Below are positions 32,308 through 44,900 of a DNA stretch of 64,000 bases, piece after piece. Location: NCBI GenBank assembly GCA_035582835.1, contig JAYKAV010002952.1:145230-209229 (forward strand), given 5' to 3'. Position 1 is the first letter of the stretch. Every line of letters starts with the position of its first letter. Made by a program: the position numbers and the translations under genes. The DNA comes from Phoebastria nigripes. Taxonomy: Eukaryota; Chordata; Aves; Procellariiformes; Diomedeidae. The notes under the pieces are model-generated. The model ran no database searches. It worked only from the letters and a program-made list of their open reading frames with translations, and was not told the origin of the DNA.

Positions 32308-35171
32308 GTAACCAACAAATGATATATGTAAATAACACAGATCCAGATTTTTTTCTGTCCTACAGTACTTTAATTCAGCTGCAGTACGAATGCAAGTTGG
32401 TGGAGGAAAGTTACAAGTTACTACTGCTTCACAGCAGAGGACAATCACTGAAAAAGGTGTTAGCAAATAGCAAAAATGGAAAATTATAGCACTGTTAACA
32501 CTCTCCCTTTAGTATCTCTGCTAACACAGGTCTCAGTTGCTTCTATTCAACAACACTTTACCCCTCAAGTACTTCCATTATTTAAAAGTATAGGTGTGCC
32601 TATTTGAAGAGTAAAATTCTAACACCTGTAGTATTCTGTCTCTGTACAGATCATTTTAAGCAAAATTTGTACCATTGTAACAGGTTTGATCCAATTGTGA
32701 AAAATATTGTTTCATAGATGTTATAAAAAGAAATCTTATGGTTGGTATGTTTTTATAAATACTACAACATTACATTTGCTCATATATCATCTGTTTCATG
32801 CTGCTCATCTAAACTCTTGTTATAGTCAGAGAGGATCCTGCTGATTCAGTGAACAAAAGTTAGAGCGATACTGTTGACCAATAACTAACTTTTTTTCATC
32901 AAAGACAGCTGAACCAGGGTCTAGGTGATTCTCCTTCACAGGATCTCAGCTTACTGTAACAGCAGTTGAGATGCTATGACTACACCTGCATTAGCAAGCC
33001 ATGCAGAACGGAAAGAGTGGATCCACACAGCAGGAGAACTGGTGCCGAGGATCTGATGCGCACATTATAGACATTACTGTTTTTCATTTGTGTCACTTCG
33101 AGGATAGTCCCATAAACTGAACATATTTGCAACTGGAGTATCTCTAGATAAGTCCCTGGAGCTTCCATTTTGGGCTTCCAGATCTTGGAATACAGAGCTG
33201 AATCATTCCCTGGGTTCAATTCACTTCCCTAAAAATAAGCAGTGTGGCACCACTCCAGATGTTCTTGGAGGTCTGCCTGGCCTCCATCTGCCATTGCAAA
33301 ATATCCCAGGTCTCCTGTAACATCTGTGCTTCCTGTGTCAGAACCCATGAGGTTCTTTCATGTACCCTCGGGTGTCTCACAGTGATACTGAACACTTTCA
33401 TAAGGAATAACTGAATAAAGACATGGGCCTCTCTAAGTAAAACGGGGAAATAAGGTTGAGTGCAATTGTGTCAAGCTCACTCCTTTCACAGCTTGGTGCT
33501 TTCTAATATTTCAGTGGCCTGTCTGTGTGGCAATGAAGTGTTCCTTTAGGGCACTTCTACCACTGACTACAATAATCTGCATTTTTTTACTAGCTCTGAA
33601 GAAAGGACTGCATAGACTCCTGAGAAAATACCATGGAGTAATACAGAAAATAGACATGTTTACTGAGAAATTTTAATCAGCTAAAGTCTCCATATTCTAA
33701 GTATAGTCTATTTTCCTATTTGGGGACATATATTGGGATATTAAAGAAGGTCTGGCACAAGGTTCAGCATGTACCAGAATTGAGTGGGACTAAACTGAAC
33801 AGGAGACAGGATCAAAAGTTTTAGACTGACAGGATAAAACTATATATCTTATTACAGGGAAAGCTAAAACTAGATGCAAAAAACCTGCCCCCTCTGCAAA
33901 TAACCTCTCTGTACAGATTTAATAATATGGCCATCATGAATTCAGTACTAAACACATCCCAGTAAATATATATTTAAATTAGTTAATTTTTTGTTTGTTT
34001 TAATTATTACCCAGATATGGTTTTCAATTTAATATATTGCTGAATATAAACCACATGTTTAAAAAATTAGAACCTGTTTTTCATAGTCAAGAATGGAATG
34101 TATACTGTATCCCAGGAGTCACAAACCAATTAAACAAAGGGAGAAGAAAACATATAAGGATTCCATGTTACAATGGACAGAAAAAATCTCAATCAGGATA
34201 AAGTAATGAGCAGAATCACGATTTACTTATACTCATCTCTAGCAAGTGAGAGAAAGTTGCCTACTGAGAATATAAATAAGGCAAATCAAATACCTCAAGA
34301 TGTATCTGAAGAAATTTTTGTTTTATCAGATAATGAACTTAGGTTTTGTGATGTGAATGTTAATGAATTCATTTGTAATGCAGATAGCAATAGTAAAGAT
34401 AAAGTGACTATGTTGGAAAGATGTATCCCATTCTTCATTAAAGTCTAATCAGAAATTAAAGTGATGGAGAAAAAACAATGAAAAGTCAGATATCTGACTT
34501 AATAACAGAAACCTACAACTTTGAAAGCAAACTTTGATAATATGAATACTGAGATGCTAAAAGACAAATATAAGGAGATAACTATTTGAACTCAAACTTA
34601 TTACTCCAACTCAAAGGTAAAGTAATGCATTTAGAATGATCCTGCAAATTTTTGCAAGAGTAACCTTCTGCACAAGGATATGTTCAACCTCAGTTTTTTT
34701 TATACAAGACAAATTTATATAGCTACTGCTTCTGTCTAAAATCTCTCATTGTTTCTGTGAAATCTATCATGGATAACTAGTCATCAGATAAGACTCAGTA
34801 AAACTAAAAAGCGGATCTTAGCCTTCTGTGCTGAAATCCTCAGATCCCTTCTGTATCACTGTGGACAGCATCATCAAATCTACAACCAGAGATATCTTTG
34901 ACTTTGATCTTTCTAACGTGTCATGTCCATTCTTTCCCCATTTAATATATCTAAGTTAGAACCTTTTCTAACTGTCTATATAATTATAAAGTTTACCAAG
35001 CTCATATCATTTTACTTTTGACTATGGCAACATCTTCTATTGTGGTCCACATAAGCAGTTGTCCTTGTGATAGCCATTCAGAATACTGCAATAAAATCAC
35101 TCTTTTAGGTCAGAATGACCTTATTTCTTCTCTGGCAATCTTTCTAATGACTTGTCTTCTCCATCACATAA
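32308..35171. other. AT-rich sequence with unassigned open frames
   Basis: No gene was recognised. On the minus strand two adjoining frames (33216-33401, 61 codons; 32980-33219, 79 codons) lie in different registers. On the plus strand 34173-34448 is open for 91 codons with an acidic, Asn-rich peptide. None has recognisable motifs, and lengths of this order are expected by chance here. Confidence 0.45.
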
Positions 35172-35176
35172 ACAAC

Positions 35177-35803
35177 TGTGTTGGGTTAGCCTTGTCTAAG
35201 AGCCAAAATGCCACCCAGCTGCTCTCTCGCTCCCCCTCCTTAACAGGGCAGGGGGAGAAAATGTGATGAGAAAGCTTGTGGGTCGAGATAAAGACAGGGA
35301 GATTGCTTACCTGTTGCCATCATGGGCAAAAAAAATTCAACTTGGGGAAAATTAATTTATTTATTGTGAATTAAAATAGATTTGGATGGTAAGAAGCAGA
35401 GACAAACATTAAAACAACACCTTTCCCCATCCCTCCTTTCCCAGGCTCACCTTTAATCCTTCACTCCCAACTTCTCTACCTCTCCCCACCCCCCACCCTG
35501 CTCAGCACAAATGGGATGGGGAATGGGGGTGTTACAGTAGACCATAACTGTTCCTCTCTTTCTCACACTTTTCCCCTGCTCCAGTATGTATCCTTCCCAT
35601 GGGCTGCAGTCCTTCAGGATAAACCTGCTCCAGCGTGGCTCTCCCATGGGGCTGCATGGCAATCTCTGCTCCAGCACCTGGAGCACCTCCTCTCCCTCCT
35701 TCTCTGACCTTGGTACTCACACTGCTGTTTCTCTCTTTTTTTTTTGTTTTTTCTTTTTTCCCTCCTCCACTGTCTGTACAGTGTTTTCTGACCTTTCTTA
35801 AAT
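35177..35803 (-). mobile_element. ERVL-type LTR, 3' part of a copy split by CR1
   Basis: This is the downstream part (R/U5 side) of one LTR on the minus strand, whose end in plus orientation is TGTGTTGGGTTAGCC. It carries AATAAA on the minus strand (TTTATT at 35356-35365) and the internal units of the kind CTGCAGCCCATGGGA...CTGGAGCAGG typical of this large avian LTR. The first part resumes at 36168 after the CR1. The whole LTR spans 35177-36332 with about 790 bp of LTR sequence. Flanks share the decamer ACAACTGTGT (35172-35181 and 36330-36339), so the TSD is present but its exact edge is ambiguous. Confidence 0.85.
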
Positions 35804-36167
35804 ATCATAGAATCATAGAATCGTTTGGGTTGGAAGGGACCTTTAAAGGTCATCTAGTCCAACCCCCCTGCCATGGGCAGGGACATCTTCAACTACATCA
35901 GGTTGCTCCGAGCCCCGTCCAACCTGACCTTGAATGTTTCCAGGGATGGGGCATCTACCACCTCTCTGGGCAACCTGTGCCAGTGTTTCACCACCCTCAG
36001 CATAAAAAATTTCTTCCTTATATCTGGTCTAAATCTACCCTCTTTTAGTTTAAAGCCATTCCCCCTTGTCCTGTCCCAACAGGCCCTGCTAAAAAGTTTG
36101 TCCCCATCTTTCTCATAAGCCCCCTTTAAGTACTGATATGCTGCAATAAGGTGTCCCCGAAGCCTTC
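35804..36167 (-). mobile_element. CR1 LINE 3' end nested inside the LTR
   Basis: In plus orientation it begins ATCATAGAATCATAGAATCG, the reverse complement of the CR1 tail, followed by GGTTGGAAGGGACCTTTAAA reading back into the element. The minus strand encodes the CR1 C-terminal residues [12 protein letters not shown], then [17 protein letters not shown] and [13 protein letters not shown]. It is 5'-truncated and about 364 bp long. LTR sequence resumes on both sides, next to the ATATTTAAG motif on the minus strand, so the CR1 inserted after the LTR did. The frame is open for over 100 codons but includes LTR sequence and is not a gene. Confidence 0.93.
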
Positions 36168-36332
36168 TGTTCACAGAGGTCCCACTGAATTGGCTGATGG
36201 GCTCAGCTGTGGCCTGTGGGGGGTCTGTTGCACGGATGGTTTTGTCTGGCACAGGGCAGCCCCTAACCTCTTCCCAGAGGTCACCCCTTCAGCACCCCCA
36301 CTATCAACACTTTGCCACATACACCCAATACA
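36168..36332 (-). mobile_element. ERVL-type LTR, 5' (U3) part of the copy split by CR1
   Basis: On the minus strand it starts TGTATTGGGTGTATGTGGC, a familiar avian LTR start. It then runs through GGCTGCCCTGTGCCAGAC and GAGCCCATCAGCC to ACCTCTGTGAACA, where the CR1 interrupts it. The remainder is at 35177-35803. Confidence 0.85.
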
Positions 36333-36339
36333 ACTGTGT

Positions 36340-37744
36340 AACTTCCCCTTGAAAAATCTTTTCAGTCTACTTTCTGCCCACCTAGGCTCTCCCACTCAGG
36401 GCCAGAAGGTTAACTCTCACTAGCATTAGGTTCATATAATCAGCCTCCATTTCTAACTGGATAAATTTTTCAAGCAGTTTTGCCTCTTTTGGGGATGAAA
36501 TTTCCCTATAAATATCACCAAAGGGATACTGCGATCCTACTCTATGTTGCACTTAAAACTCCTTTTTGCTTTGACATTCTCCAAAAAATTACTGGAGTCC
36601 AGCTGCTGGTATCCTGAAACCAGCATTATTTCTTGGTTTCCATTCCCTGTATCATCCCAACTTTCGTCACCTTCTCTGTCTTGCTTAGAAGCCATCTGAG
36701 TCCGTATCTTGTGCTTGTACAGCATTTAGCTCACAGAGCTCCTTGTCTCTGACTGGGTTTCCCTAAGTATTAGGTTAATGGAACTATCATGCTAACCTAA
36801 CTTGTGAGCGATCTTTCAGACTTCTTGCTTAAAATTAATCATATACAGAAGTGCTTAGGGGGTTGATTCCTTATATTGTGTGTATCAAACCTCTATAAAG
36901 TTTTGTGGTTTTTCTAAGTAACCAGGGAGTCAGTGATCTAGTCCATAATCCTTTTATTAGCATTTTCTGAGTAATATGTTAAAAAAAGCAGAATGCCATA
37001 TTTTCCCTGATTTACATTAAGACACGATTTGGCTGTCATTGTACAGAAAGACCTTGAAATTATTTTTGAAGAATAATCATATAACAAAGTCTTGTGAGGT
37101 AGATTTTTCCATATGTTAAGACGGACCATAAATTTTGTGTAGTAAAATGACAGCTGCCTGGCAGCAGAGAGTAATATTTCTTTCAGTGTAGGACAGAGGA
37201 CAAAAAAAGTGATCACAATAGATCAAATTTAGAACAAGAAAAAAGGGATCATAAAAAAAGTCTTCTAATTAGTGCACTGGGATGTAAATAAAATCTTTTA
37301 AATATATTTCATTTAACCTCTATATTGTTCAGTAATATAATGAGTTATATTTACAAATCATACACGTCCTGTTAAATGACAATTAATTGTTCAATCTATG
37401 AAAAAAGCTATAAGAAAATCCATCTGTGCCAACCCACTTGATATTGACTATCTGAAAAAAAAAAAACCTATATAGAATCCTGGTATTTGATTAAATATTG
37501 GTAGGTTCCTGAATAGTTTTTTTTTGTCACAGTAATGTTGCTTAATAGTATTTGAAGGAATATATTTACCCATTTCCTTTTATGTGGCAATCTTTTTTAG
37601 TTTACTGTATTAACACACAGTCTTTAGAGTCAACTAAGATGAAATGAGTGCCCTCAAAAATGCTTATTAAGCAAGGACAAGGAATTATTCCTGGAGTAGG
37701 TCATGAGTGTATTCAGCAAAAAGCATTGTAGCATAACAAGCCAA
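36340..37744. other. AT-rich sequence without recognisable gene
   Basis: No gene or repeat was recognised beyond short A and T runs. Confidence 0.5.
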
Positions 37745-37790
37745 GGGAAAGGGAAAGGGAAAGGGGAAGGGAAAGGGAGAAGGAAAAGGG
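37745..37790 (+). repeat. (GGGAAA)n purine tract with G-quadruplex pattern
   Basis: Six runs of three or four G (37745-37747, 37751-37753, 37757-37759, 37763-37766, 37769-37771, 37775-37777) are separated by loops of two or three A. This meets the classic rule for an intramolecular G-quadruplex on the plus strand. The tract also keeps frames open on both strands, which explains the 142-codon frame there. Confidence 0.9.
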
Positions 37791-38914
37791 TAAGAAGGGA
37801 AAACTCTCCAAGTCACCAGCCAACAAAAGAACTGGTGAGGATCTCCCCAGCTCATCATCCTCATCTGTGCATACACTCCATTGCAGAAGGTGCAATCCTC
37901 CAGTATCTTCTGAATAATTTTTTACACAGTAACAATATGGTTTCATCAGGACTATTTTATTACAGTAATAGTGCTTATGAGAGCATACTTTTATCAGGCA
38001 CAGATGTTGTACACAGCAACTGGCTGTTTCTGCATGTGCGTTATCAGCAAATGCTTATTGGCTACCTATATGACTACTATCTACTAGAGTTATGTATTAA
38101 GATTTATTTGTTCCCTAGCATAAGATTATAAACTAAGAACTATGAAGCAAGGGCTGGAAATGGAAAATTCACATTTCAATGGCAATCACTTCCTACAAAA
38201 CCCAACTTTACAGATGTGATAGTATTTCCTGAATCCCCCAGTGTGAGGCTGCGAGGATAACAGCCCTTTGGGTTAAAAAAGTAAAAGGTACTACCGCAGC
38301 AGCCTGGGGTTGTGTTTGTGGCAGGTTGCGTACAAAGTGAAAGGCATACTGTAGTGTTACAAGTGAAAGACCGCAGACTTACAAATGTAAGACTGTTAGC
38401 TTTATATAGGTTAAAGCACTGTGCAACACCAACACTGGTGTGTGCTGGATACAAGATTCTGTTACTCCCCCTCACTTTCCCTCAAAGCCCACCGCTCTAG
38501 TCCTGCACATGACAAGAGTCCAGCAGCCATCCCATTCACCAGGTCCCACAAAAGGGATCTCATTCACCATCTTTTCTTTCCTGAATAGGTGCACCGTTTG
38601 AACTCGTACATACTTTTGCAACAAACTACAAACCTCACCCGTAGCTTTGACTGGAGCTAAGTCAATAACTCATATGTGCCAGTTCATCTGCAGCAGAAAC
38701 AGATAACTACAAATGGCTCAGGGATTAACTTACAGATACAGATGACAAAAGGGGTGCATGTTGCTGGCTGTCTGGACAGGAATTCATTTTCTTCCTTATA
38801 GTATTGCTGATGCCTTCCTTGATACACCTCTGAATGGGATTCTCTAAGTACATAATTTTTAGGCATAACAATTCATTCAAGTAAGTACTAGTCTGAAGTA
38901 AATGAGCTCAGAAT
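37791..38914. other. Sequence without recognisable gene
   Basis: No gene was recognised. Frames on both strands around 38176-38500 are open for 62-99 codons without family motifs. Confidence 0.45.
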
Positions 38915-38948
38915 TAACCCTAAAATGAATGTAACCCTAAAATGAATG
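38915..38948. repeat. Perfect 17-bp tandem duplication
   Basis: The unit TAACCCTAAAATGAATG occurs twice with no mismatch (38915-38931 and 38932-38948). Confidence 0.95.
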
Positions 38949-41900
38949 TATTGGAAATCACTTTTATTGTTCCTGAATGTAGTTATTATGCAGACAGTGG
39001 GAATTTTCTCCATTTATCTTGTAGATTTGAAATACAACTAAGGATGCTTATTTATGATTATTCCAAAGATCTTTTTTGTGTTGCTTCCTGCTTAAGAGCC
39101 ACAGTTACAAGCATTTTGAACTGTTGGTTAGGAAATACTTCTGTCAGCTGAATTTGGTTCCGAATGTTTTCAGAAACTAAACATAAAAGCAGTAGCTAAG
39201 GATAAAGTTCATACACATAAAAACATCTAACAAATACTCATGGAGGAATTCTTAAATATACCCACAGTTTTACTAATTATTTTTCTTATATTCTCGGCAC
39301 ATTTAAAAAGTCATTTTAAATTCACAATTGCATGCTTTTTTTTTTTCAAATACAAATATGAAAATATTGTTCTTTTCCACATGTCCACAAACAGTTCTTC
39401 AGGCCTTTGAATGTAGTACCACTTACTTTATTTAAGGAGGCTATTTATAGTTATGCAGATAATTTAAAGAGTGATCAATGTTGCATAAAGAAAAGCGCTA
39501 ATTTGGAGACAAAGTCTATTATGCTCAAAATAGGTCTATATTGCCAAAGTAAAATAAATTGACTACCCTTGAGTTACTCATCTCCAAATAGCCCAGTTTT
39601 GTTAGAGTAGCCACAATGCACCCTGATACTTCAGCTGCTGATCTATCCCCATGCTGCACCTTCTTACATATGATATTTTTTAGTGATATTTACTTAGTTA
39701 TTTGAATTGTACATAGCTGAGTCTCTCTCAATTCATTCCGAGTGAATACTGGAAGGACTGGTCTGTCTTTTGCAGGCACCTAAAGGAAACTGTGAAAAGT
39801 CCTGGAGAGATTAGCTGCATTCAAACAGACACATAGCAAAAAGGTCACATCCACAGAAGTTTTTAGACACACAATTTCCTATGAAATCACACGGGTCCTG
39901 TGATAAATAGTGGACAGTGAGGCATTAAAACAGGAGTCAGAAACCAAAATGTCTTTGTAGTCTGTGGTGTTAGAAGCAGATAAATTATACTATTTTCAGT
40001 TCATGCCTATACACACCACAAGAAAGATAAGAATTTCTGCACATGATGGGACTAAAATGAAGTGAAATAGCTGAGTTTTACTATAAACTAATTTTAAAAT
40101 GAAAAGATTTTGTTCATAGTAGGTACTACTTTACCCAATAATATTTAATCTTAAGATAATATTAATAAAATCTTAAAAATAATAATCATATAGTCTTAAG
40201 ATTTCATAAGTAGGTATAAGGCAGGTTAAAAATGTAATATAACCTTTAAGATTTCATAAGCATGTGTAAGGCTTCCATAAATCTAGGTCTGCACACACTT
40301 TAGTATTTTTTTGATTGCTTAGAAATGTGAAATAAAACCAAATAGTGAAAATAACTAGGTGATTCTGCACAGTTCAATGAATGGGAGACCACATGATGGG
40401 GAACCTTGTCCCCTACTTTCAATGCTGTCAGGGGCCACTTCATGCATACATGCCTTGTTTTCCTACCACTGCAATGAAATTTGCTGCTTTGTAAAGATCA
40501 TCCCTACCTACAGGCGGAAGCAAAATATTAGAAGAGCTGGATACAATTGCAGCACCTGACTATGGCTGGCACAGGTCGTTCACCCATCAGCTGTGGGGGC
40601 AGCTGGTTTCAGCATAAGTACAGAGTTCCTATACTGTTTCTCCTCTGAGAGCTGAAAACATATCAAATTATTTCGCTAGAGCAGTGACAGTTTTACAAGG
40701 TTGAAATAAACAATTTTAAACATAATAATGATTATCTAAATCCTACAAGTGAGCCAGAGAATGTGCTTTGATCAATATAGTAATTGGACTATAGCCCAAA
40801 TAGCAAAAGTATATTCATGCTTTTGACAGAAGAAGGCAACAGTTCAGGGCAAGAAGAAAAGGGTCATCTCATATAAGAATGCCATGCTTTAAGCACCCAC
40901 CCCTTCTTTCTTTTCAGTGACATGCTACTGGAACATGTTCCTTTCTTAGCACAGCCTGGCCTATTATCAACAAAGAGTGCGTAATATACGTGTTCATGGG
41001 TTGGTACTGAATGAGGTTAATTAATGGTTCTTCTTACATAGATGTCTGGAATTAAAACAAAAGTCTCAAAACCTACAATTAACAGTGGCAAGTAACCTAT
41101 AATTTTTCCAACTCCTCTACTAATTTTGATTATTTTCCACTGCACATTTGATTTCTTGCCATTTTCTTTGACCTCTTCACAGCAGAGATGAAAGCTTCAT
41201 TGTCAAGGTAAGAGAAGCACCATGTAGTCTCTTTACCACCAGGGACATACCACATTAACTTCTCACAGTCAAACAGTTTGTGGGTTACTGCCCCACCGAG
41301 ACGTAGGCTATTAAACATCCTTCTTCACCAATTGTGTTGCAGAAAATGTACTTGAATTTAGTGGCCCTGATATTCATAGCTGTCAAATGAACTGCTATTA
41401 ACTGGGAGTGCATAAGTTGGCTTAACACCAGCCTCTGGCCAGCTGTGACTCCAAAATTATTTAATGAAGAAAATGGACAACGTATTTTAATCACAAAGCT
41501 AGGACTGCAGAATCAGCTTAGGAGTGGTATACGTCTTAGCTTGCAATTTCTATATGAACCATCCTGAAAAAAGTGAATAAGCAGGAAATTATTTATGTTG
41601 CATTTGCTGCAATTATTGTCCCTATGGACAGCATCCTGAGAGCCTATTCTTCTGCCAGCACGCACAGGTATAAGATCTCCTGAAATCTGAACTAGAGATC
41701 TCTAAGTGAAATCTGAACCGTGACTGGCTTTGGAAGCCTGGGTTTGGCAACCAGACTGGTATGCTGGATTCAATGCCTCATTTCAGGGCCCCTTTGTGGC
41801 GTTTGAACTCCTGATACTATGTAAATTGTTTCTTTAAAGCAAAAGACTTCTCTGTTGGAGTCCCTTAATATTGTTGTAACTGAGGGATGATGAGGGGGAG

Positions 41901-44900
41901 GAAGCCAAGAGCTGCTGGAGGGAAGAGAAGGAGCAGAAGTGATATTTCCATAGCTGACACTTTAAATATGACAGTCCTAATACACAATGTTTCTTGACAA
42001 AAATGTATCACTCAAGGCATTTAAAGAAGGCATTTAACGTACAAATACGAGGAGCAGTGCTAGAAGGATCAACAGTGCCAATCACTCTGTGAACTATTAG
42101 GATTTTATGTTGGCCTTTTTCTGGATTAATACGCAAGCAGTGAGGGAAGTGCTTTCAGGGCCCTAACCATCCCCTGCAGTGCATGTGCCAAGACAAGTCA
42201 GGATCCTTCTGTCAATATTTGGAACCTGCAAAATATTCAGAGGACTTTAAGATAATAAAGTTACATCTAGTTAAAACAGAAGCAGAAGTGATCAGTGGAA
42301 CCTTTCGAGGTCATGCAGTCAGATAGCAGAGTTCATTCTCACTCTCCAAAAGTCACTACACTAAAAAAATTGAAGGTTACACTAGTTCTTCTCACCTCTG
42401 AAGGGAGATGAAACAGTATATGGCACTGATATTTGTCCACTAAAGCCTGTTCAGGCTTTTTCAATCTTTTCAGTAGGGGACAGGGAGGCAGAATTCCTTC
42501 CTGTCAATCACAAAATAAAAGTATTATGTTGTGCTATACCAGAAAGTGTTCCCAGGAGGTTAATTTTAGAGTTCACAGAAGATATGTGAAGTGTCATCTG
42601 AAGACTACATCCTTATATATCTCAAAATTCTGCCTATGGTCCTGAGCTTGCCAGAAACACATACAAACACACATATAAACTGAATTATACCAGCATAGTT
42701 CCTTCTTTCTTAGCTAAAGTCTGTAGTCTGCATCACTAGGTTTTGATCCAGGGAATTATCATATGTATTTCAGACACACAACATAGTGGATCCCACAGCA
42801 AAGATCCTCAGGCTCTTCTCACAGTGAAAGAGAAATGGCTTAGACCCAATTGCTGTATTCCTTCCTAACATGAAGTAGCTATGTGGAAGAATTAAACCCT
42901 TTGCCTGGTGTGGCAATTCAGTGAGTCTGGGAGTCTCTGTGCTTTCTTGCCTTCCTGTGTGACTTTGAGCCATTCTGCTTGACCTCATGATGAGCTGGAC
43001 TCCTGAGTCACAATATACCCTACGTCCTTGGTATGTAGGTTAAGTTCCATACCATATGCAGAATCATTCATGCAGTTCCCAAGAGTATACTGTGATTCGT
43101 TCACAGATTGTCACAAATGTAGACACCCAAGAGCTAGCAGTTTATTTCAGGCTGCCCATATGCATAAGGGAACTTATTGACAGTATGTTACTCAGGCATT
43201 ACTGACAGGGGACCTTCATCTTCAAATAGTAATGAAATATGAGTCATTCTGATTCAGAAATATGGAATCAGAGTCATTCATTTGTCTATGAAAAATGTCT
43301 TTGCATACTCGGGAAAACAGCCATTATAATTAGAACTTTAAAAATTGCAGGTGTAAATTTTGGGTTTTTTAAACATCAGTATTTCCATATCCAAATGATT
43401 AACTGCCTATCCATGTCCTAAATCAAGCATATAAACACAGTTAACTTATCTGCCATATGGTACATCTTCACACATAATCCTTCCTAGCTCAAAGACAACT
43501 TTGTGTACATTTATTTGGAAGCCCAATAAGCATTCAGTTTTTGCCACTTTAAGTAGGAAGAACAACTAAAACTAGAATTTTTGGTTAATCCTTAGTTCAT
43601 TGAAAATAAATGCATCCCTTATGTTAATTGCAGACAACTCTGAATATGCTGACATGCCTATCTTTCCTAGGGATTCTTAAATAAGATGTGTTCTCCAGCA
43701 TACCATATGAAGTCCTAGAATAATCCCACTGATGTCAACGGAGATGTACTGAAAGACATATGACCAAATGGATTTGTGATGGCCATAATCCAGGCAGTTC
43801 TGCCTAAAACAATATAATTTTGAAAAACAAAGCAAAAACATTTGTGTGAGTTGTTCAAATTATTCCTTCTCATATAAACCTTCTACTGCTTTTCAAGTTC
43901 TTCACAGTCTTCTTTATCGCAACTAACCCAAACACTTTTACATTTCATGAAGATCATCAACCTTCTGTTGATATTTGCCAACTGAAAGAAGATAATCTAT
44001 CTTTGCTTTGTATTTTGTCTCTTCCCTGTTTTTATGGCTTTACTTTTCTTCTCCACTTCCTAAATTTATTTAATAAACTCACCAGAGGTATTGCTAGGAC
44101 TTTGTGAATGTTCAAGTAAATTATACCATCTTCTTCTTTCTGACAGTTATCTTTTGACACAATCGTAGTATTTTAACAGATTTGTCAAGAGTTTCCTTGG
44201 AAAAAATGTACTTTAACTTATTGTTTCAAATTACCCATCATCAATGTAAGTCCTGTAAGTTATAGCAACACCAAAATGACCTTTTTGTAAGTATATATGC
44301 CACTCCCAGCTGCTGTTTGGCTATATATTTTAACTATATTATTTTTCTCTTCTTTGTTAAATTCATAAGTCCTGAGAATCCTTCGCTTGTTCTGGATCTG
44401 AATTCATCTCACTTAAGCAACCACTCAGGATCGGAGTTCAGAGTGCCAATTATTGCACTACATTTCATCTCACGTAAATACCTTCCTCCATATACATACA
44501 TATTCTGCCACACTTGTATAGTACCTAAACCATTTAACCTATATTTTAGGACATAAGGGCAATTTATATATAAAAGGTAAACCCAGTCTGTGAAACACAA
44601 TGCTCTCTCTACTGTATTGCTACCTCCAGAAATCAGCTTTCCATTTCCCTTCTGATCCAGCAGATATTTAGACTTTCCATGCAAAGTGAAACAGCTTCAA
44701 CAGCTTTTAAGCATGAAGGAATTTTATTGGCAAAAACTGTGACATACATAAGATTTTTGGTCACATGCAGTGTTGGATGATATCTGAAAAAAGGGAGTAA
44801 AGGGAGTTGAACACAGTTTTAGACACTGTTTAAACAAACTGAAATACAAGGTAGGTGGGATTTAACTTTTTAAAATACAAATGTGAATCTGGCCTCAAGT

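Noticed and set aside
32980..33401. Two adjoining minus-strand frames that could suggest a broken gene
   Set aside because: They are in different registers, the second lacks an ATG start, and neither resembles a known family, including retroviral genes.
34173..34448. 91-codon acidic plus-strand frame
   Set aside because: Composition follows the local AT richness, no motif was recognised, and the length is not unusual by chance.
35893..36252. 119-codon minus-strand open frame
   Set aside because: It runs from LTR sequence into a nested CR1 and is a chimera of two dead elements.
37703..38131. 142-codon plus-strand open frame with a Gly/Lys-rich start
   Set aside because: The (GGGAAA)n tract supplies stop-free sequence; the rest lacks any motif.
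38915..38948. TAACCC hexamers read as interstitial telomere repeat
   Set aside because: Only one TAACCC per 17-bp unit; no hexamer array exists.
42953..42990. Possible second MIR-like fragment
   Set aside because: The match is a dozen bases with several mismatches and no extension.
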